From Aestuariivita sp. (GTDB taxonomy: Bacteria > Pseudomonadota > Alphaproteobacteria > Rhodobacterales > Rhodobacteraceae), in contig JAGYKE010000005.1 in assembly GCA_018401465.1 (NCBI GenBank), positions 186,001 to 250,000 of the forward strand: a stretch of 64,000 bases of DNA. Direction: 5' to 3'. Position 1 is the stretch's first letter, and each line of letters opens with the position of its first letter. Of the stretch, positions 60,607 to 64,000 are shown piece after piece. Position numbers and translations under genes: made by a program. Under the pieces are notes generated by a model. The model did no database searches and was not told where the DNA came from. It saw nothing but the letters and a program-made list of their open reading frames with translations.

Positions 60607-61659
60607 ATGGGACTGTTCATACTGCGACGCACCGGCGTGATGATCCTGACGGCCTTGTGCCTTACGTTCATCGTCTTCTTCATGACGAATCTCTACCCGA
60701 ACCTGGAAAAGCTGGCGAAGACGCAAGGCGACATGCGGATGTCGGACGAAGCGGTGGCCAGCTGGCTCGAAAGCCGTGGCTACATGGAGCCGCTCGCGCT
60801 GAAATACGGCCAGTGGCTGGGCGTCGCGCCGGGCTGGGTGAAGGACACCCGCGACGGCATCCGCGGCCGCTGCATCAAGGGGGCGGTGACGCCCGAGATC
60901 GCGGCCGAAGCGCAGCGCTTCTGCGGCATCCTGCAGGGTGATTGGGGCTATTCGACCGTCTCCAAGACCGACGTGAACAATGTGATCTGGAAACGCCTCG
61001 GCCTGACGGGCAAGCTGATGTTCTGGGTGCTGGTGCTGATGGTGCCAACCGCGCTGATCGTCGGCATTCTGGCCGGGATGCGCGAGGGATCGGCCACCGA
61101 CCGGTCGCTGTCGACCGTCTCGATCCTGACGACGGCGACGCCGGAATATGTCTCTGGCGTGATCTTCATCGCGGTCTTCGCCTCGCAGGCCGTGGGGCTT
61201 CGATGGTTCAGCGGCACGGCGAACGCGGCGATGGAGGACGCGACCTTCCGGAACTTCTTCCTGCCTGTGCTGACCATCTCGCTTTACGGGATGGGATACA
61301 TCGCGCGGATGACACGGGCCTCGATGACCGAAGTGATGGCCGCGCAGTACATCCGCACAGCGCGGCTCAAAGGCGTGAGTTTCGCCAATGTCGTGCTCAA
61401 GCACGCGCTGCGAAACGCGCTGATCGCGCCCTTCACGGTGATCATGCTGCAATTCCCCTGGCTTCTGAACGGCGTCGTCATCGTGGAGACGCTGTTCAGC
61501 TACAAGGGCTTCGGGTCGCTTCTGGTCGATTCGGCAGGCAACAACGACATCGAGATGCTGCTTGCGGTCTCGGTCGTGTCGGTGGTGGTGGTTCTGGTGA
61601 CGCAGCTGATCTCGGATATCGGCTATGTCTTCCTGAACCCGCGCATCCGCATTTCGTGA
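60607..61659 (+). CDS. Peptide-type ABC transporter permease (DppB-like)
   Basis: A 350-aa inner-membrane permease. Helix 1 is GVMILTALCLTFIVFFMTNL, and the binding-protein-dependent transport domain begins at about 135. The EAA loop is in MAAQYIRTARLKGVSFANVVLKHALRNA (split form). The end LVTQLISDIGYVFLNPRIRIS is typical of DppB/OppB. ATG 60607 follows GGGGACCAA. It leads the operon; 13 nt separate it from the next permease. Confidence 0.92.
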   Translation: MGLFILRRTGVMILTALCLTFIVFFMTNLYPNLEKLAKTQGDMRMSDEAVASWLESRGYMEPLALKYGQWLGVAPGWVKDTRDGIRGRCIKGAVTPEIAAEAQRFCGILQGDWGYSTVSKTDVNNVIWKRLGLTGKLMFWVLVLMVPTALIVGILAGMREGSATDRSLSTVSILTTATPEYVSGVIFIAVFASQAVGLRWFSGTANAAMEDATFRNFFLPVLTISLYGMGYIARMTRASMTEVMAAQYIRTARLKGVSFANVVLKHALRNALIAPFTVIMLQFPWLLNGVVIVETLFSYKGFGSLLVDSAGNNDIEMLLAVSVVSVVVVLVTQLISDIGYVFLNPRIRIS

Positions 61660-61672
61660 GGGGGACAGGATC

Positions 61673-62887
61673 ATGGAACCGCTGACCTGGGGCGAGATCA
61701 TCGCCCGCATCCTTGTCCAGTTCACCCCGGTCTGGATCGCGCTGGTGGTCCTGTTCACCGCGTCCTTCATGTTCAAGCGGCGGCTGGGGCTTTACGGCAA
61801 GCTCTTCGACAGCCCCGTGGGGATGATCGGCTTCGGGCTTGTCATGTTCTGGGTCTTCACCGGCATCTTCGGCCAGATGGACCTGATCGGGACCCATGAC
61901 CCGCTGTCGCAGCTGTCGGGGATGAAGAACAAGGCCCCCGGCACGCCCCTTCCCAACCCGGGCGAGGGCGCCTATCCCTATTATTTGCTGGGCGGCGACA
62001 ACCTTGCGCGCGACGTCTTCAGCCGGATGATCGACGGCGCCTGGGTGGTTGTGCAGATCGCGCCGCTGGCCACGCTGTTCGCCTTCATGGTGGGCATCAC
62101 GCTGGGCCTGCCTGCGGGCTATTTCGGCGGACGCCTCGACACGCTGCTGTCCTTCCTCGCCAACCTCATCCTCGCCTTCCCGGTGATCTTGCTCTTCTAT
62201 CTTCTGGTGACACCGGAAATCGTGGCGACCGGCGTGCCGAACTTCATGGCGATGGTGCTGTTCATCTTCCCCATCGTTTTCGTGGCGGTGCTCTTGAATT
62301 CGCGCTATCACACCCAGCCCAAGCTGCGGACGCCGCTTCTGGTGGTGGTGCTGGGCGCGATGATCTGGATCTATCTGTCGGTCATCTCGACCAATGGCTG
62401 GCTGGTGAACACGCCGGGCCTGCAGATCCCGGCCCTTCCCGGGGCTGTCGATCTCTTCGACATTCCGGGCGGCATCCTTGTCGTCTTCGTGTCGGTGGTC
62501 TTCGTGAATTCGCCCACGGTCTTCCGGATCGTGCGGGGTCTCACCATGGACATCAAGACGCGCGACTACGTCGCCGCCGCACAGACCCGCGGCGAAGGCA
62601 CCTGGTACATCATGCTGTGGGAAATCCTGCCCAATGCGCGCGGGCCGCTCATCGTCGATTTCTGCCTGCGCATCGGATACACGACGATCCTGCTGGGGAC
62701 GCTTGGCTTCTTCGGGCTGGGCCTGCCGCCCGAAAGCCCCGACTGGGGATCGACGATCAACGAGGGCCGCAAGCTCCTGTCGATCTACCTGCACCCTGCC
62801 CTGCCGCCGGCGCTGGCGCTCCTGAGCCTCGTTCTGGGGCTGAACCTGCTGGCGGACGGGCTGCGCGAGGAAAGCCTGAAGGACTGA
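61673..62887 (+). CDS. Peptide-type ABC transporter permease (DppC-like, enlarged)
   Basis: A 404-aa permease with six or more helices and the EAA motif AAAQTRGEGTWYIMLWEILPNA followed by RGPLIVDF. It is longer than usual DppC proteins (about 280-300 aa): a segment of about 100 residues (about 185-275) with two extra hydrophobic stretches sits inside the transport domain. ATG 61673 follows GGGGGACAGGATC. Repeat copy B follows the stop. Confidence 0.9.
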   Translation: MEPLTWGEIIARILVQFTPVWIALVVLFTASFMFKRRLGLYGKLFDSPVGMIGFGLVMFWVFTGIFGQMDLIGTHDPLSQLSGMKNKAPGTPLPNPGEGAYPYYLLGGDNLARDVFSRMIDGAWVVVQIAPLATLFAFMVGITLGLPAGYFGGRLDTLLSFLANLILAFPVILLFYLLVTPEIVATGVPNFMAMVLFIFPIVFVAVLLNSRYHTQPKLRTPLLVVVLGAMIWIYLSVISTNGWLVNTPGLQIPALPGAVDLFDIPGGILVVFVSVVFVNSPTVFRIVRGLTMDIKTRDYVAAAQTRGEGTWYIMLWEILPNARGPLIVDFCLRIGYTTILLGTLGFFGLGLPPESPDWGSTINEGRKLLSIYLHPALPPALALLSLVLGLNLLADGLREESLKD

Positions 62888-62896
62888 GGGTCAGGA

Positions 62897-62946
62897 CCGG
62901 GGGCGCTGCCCCCGGACCCCCCGGGATATTTGTGAACCCGAAGAAG
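62897..62946 (+). repeat. Dispersed intergenic repeat, copy B
   Basis: A perfect hairpin CCGGGGGC-GCT-GCCCCCGG (62897-62915) followed by the 25-nt tail CGGGATATTTGTGAACCC plus GAAGAAG (62922-62946). The tail is identical to copy A after mnmA. It lies between the DppC-like permease and the ATPase gene of one operon. Confidence 0.7.
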
Positions 62947-62984
62947 ACCAGGATGCTGGCGCAGGGGTTCGAGGGAGAGACGAC

Positions 62985-64000
62985 ATGAAAGACACGACCC
63001 CCTATGACGGCCCGATCCTCGAGATCGACAAGCTGTCGATTTCCTTCTTCACGCGGCTGCGCGAAATCCCCGCGGTGATGGATTTCTCGGTCAGCGTGCA
63101 GCCGGGCGAAGCGGTGGGTCTCGTGGGCGAGAGCGGTTGCGGCAAATCCACCGTGGCGCTGGGTGTGATGCGCGATCTGGGCAAGAACGGACGCATCACC
63201 GGCGGGTCGATCAGGTTCAAGGGCCGCGACATGGGCGAGATGAGCGCGGAAGAACTGCGCGACATCCGCGGCAACGAGATCGCCATGATCTATCAGGAAC
63301 CGATGGCGTCGCTGAACCCCGCGATGCGGATCGGCAAGCAGCTGATGGAAGTGCCGATGATCCACGAAGGCATCGGCGCGGATGAGGCCCGCGCCCGCGC
63401 GCTGGAAGTGGTGCGCGACGTGCGCCTGCCCGACCCCGAGCGCATCCTGAATTCCTTTCCGCACCAGCTCTCGGGCGGGCAGCAGCAGCGCATCGTCATC
63501 GCCATGGCGCTGATGTCGAAGCCCTCGCTTCTGATCCTGGACGAGCCGACCACCGCGCTCGACGTGACGGTCGAGGCGGCGGTCGTGGAACTGGTCAAGG
63601 ATCTCGGCAAGAAATACGGCACCTCGATGCTGTTCATCAGCCACAATCTGGGGCTGGTGCTGGAAACCTGCGACCGGATCTGCGTGATGTATTCGGGCGA
63701 GGCGGTCGAACGCGGGTCGATCAAGGACGTCTTCGACGAGATGCGCCACCCCTATACGCAGGCGCTCTTCCGGTCGATCCCGCTGCCGGGGGCGGACAAG
63801 AACGCGCGCCCCCTCGTGGCGATCCCGGGCAACTTTCCCCTGCCCCACGAACGGCCCCAGGGCTGCAACTTCGGGCCGCGCTGCGACTATTTCGAGGCCG
63901 GGCGCTGCGATGCCAAGGACGTGCCAATGCTGTCCGTGCCCGGCAATGACCGCCACCAGACACGCTGCGTGAAGTTCGACGAGATCGACTGGGAAGCGCC
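62985..64000 (+). CDS. Peptide-type ABC transporter ATP-binding protein (3' end beyond window)
   Basis: 338 codons are visible, no stop reached. Walker A GESGCGKST (48-56), Q-loop IYQEP, signature LSGGQQQR, and Walker B LLILDEPTTALD. The C-terminal oligopeptide domain has paired cysteines (CNFGPRCDYFEAGRC). These define a DppD/OppD-type ATPase. ATG 62985 follows GAGGGAGAG. A second ATPase (DppF-like) would be expected past the window edge. Confidence 0.93.
   Translation, partial: MKDTTPYDGPILEIDKLSISFFTRLREIPAVMDFSVSVQPGEAVGLVGESGCGKSTVALGVMRDLGKNGRITGGSIRFKGRDMGEMSAEELRDIRGNEIAMIYQEPMASLNPAMRIGKQLMEVPMIHEGIGADEARARALEVVRDVRLPDPERILNSFPHQLSGGQQQRIVIAMALMSKPSLLILDEPTTALDVTVEAAVVELVKDLGKKYGTSMLFISHNLGLVLETCDRICVMYSGEAVERGSIKDVFDEMRHPYTQALFRSIPLPGADKNARPLVAIPGNFPLPHERPQGCNFGPRCDYFEAGRCDAKDVPMLSVPGNDRHQTRCVKFDEIDWEA

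Overview
The window looks like a chromosomal segment of an alphaproteobacterium of the family Rhodobacteraceae (Roseobacter/Rhodobacter group). The DNA is GC-rich, and several features are typical of that group: a ctrA gene next to a DUF1153/SciP gene, DUF6456 and DUF6477 proteins, a GluQRS, TrmFO, LpxI instead of LpxH, and CtrA-like TTAAC-N5-GTTAAC sites. Assignments rest on reading the translated proteins and motifs; no database search was run.

Layout. 1-9.6 kb: start of a divergent HAD phosphatase, then glmU-glmS, an FkbM methyltransferase, an AlkD-like protein, a lipoprotein, and moaA-waaA-glycosyltransferase, with lipA convergent. 9.7-16.3 kb: divergent DUF6456/DUF6477 genes sharing a region with a DnaA box and a CtrA-like site, a non-pyrrolysine MttB homologue, a membrane protein, guaA and a second FkbM gene. 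16.3-22.5 kb: two DMT exporters, a P-loop protein, metA (predicted to use acetyl-CoA), a hydrolase, ppk2 and a TetR regulator. 22.5-33.1 kb is the accessory part. It holds an FkbM methyltransferase and a family 2 glycosyltransferase facing a seven-gene CDP-sugar operon in which all six junctions overlap by 4 nt. Next come an AT-rich stretch with a cysteine-rich exported protein of no recognised family, and a decayed IS3-type insertion sequence. 33.1-45.6 kb: rplM-rpsI, thioesterase, enoyl-CoA hydratase, trmFO, methyltransferase, gluQ, hisI, an Fe-S scaffold-like protein, a 40-aa membrane protein, ligA-recG, and sciP-ctrA. 45.8-60.1 kb: mnmA, then a long minus-strand envelope/isoprenoid block in the order pyrH-frr-uppS-cdsA-dxr-rseP-(42-aa protein)-bamA-skp-fabZ-lpxA-lpxI-lpxB, with miaA divergent. 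60.6-64 kb: a peptide-type ABC transporter (two permeases and a partial ATPase).

How the genes work together. GlmS and GlmU make UDP-GlcNAc, which LpxA, LpxI and LpxB turn into lipid A. WaaA adds Kdo and the CDP-sugar operon probably supplies an unusual branched deoxysugar for surface glycan. Dxr and UppS provide the undecaprenyl carrier, CdsA phospholipid precursors, and Skp/BamA/RseP outer-membrane protein assembly and stress signalling. CtrA and SciP form the cell-cycle/motility control pair. No CRISPR array, rRNA, recognisable tRNA, prophage or intact transposon was seen.

The least explained elements are the AT-rich 31-33 kb stretch, the tightly coupled CDP-sugar operon, a long nested hairpin before trmFO, a dispersed hairpin-plus-tail repeat present twice, the paired DnaA/CtrA sites near 10.75 kb, two unannotated one-helix proteins, and a short leader ORF overlapping a hairpin before the ABC operon.
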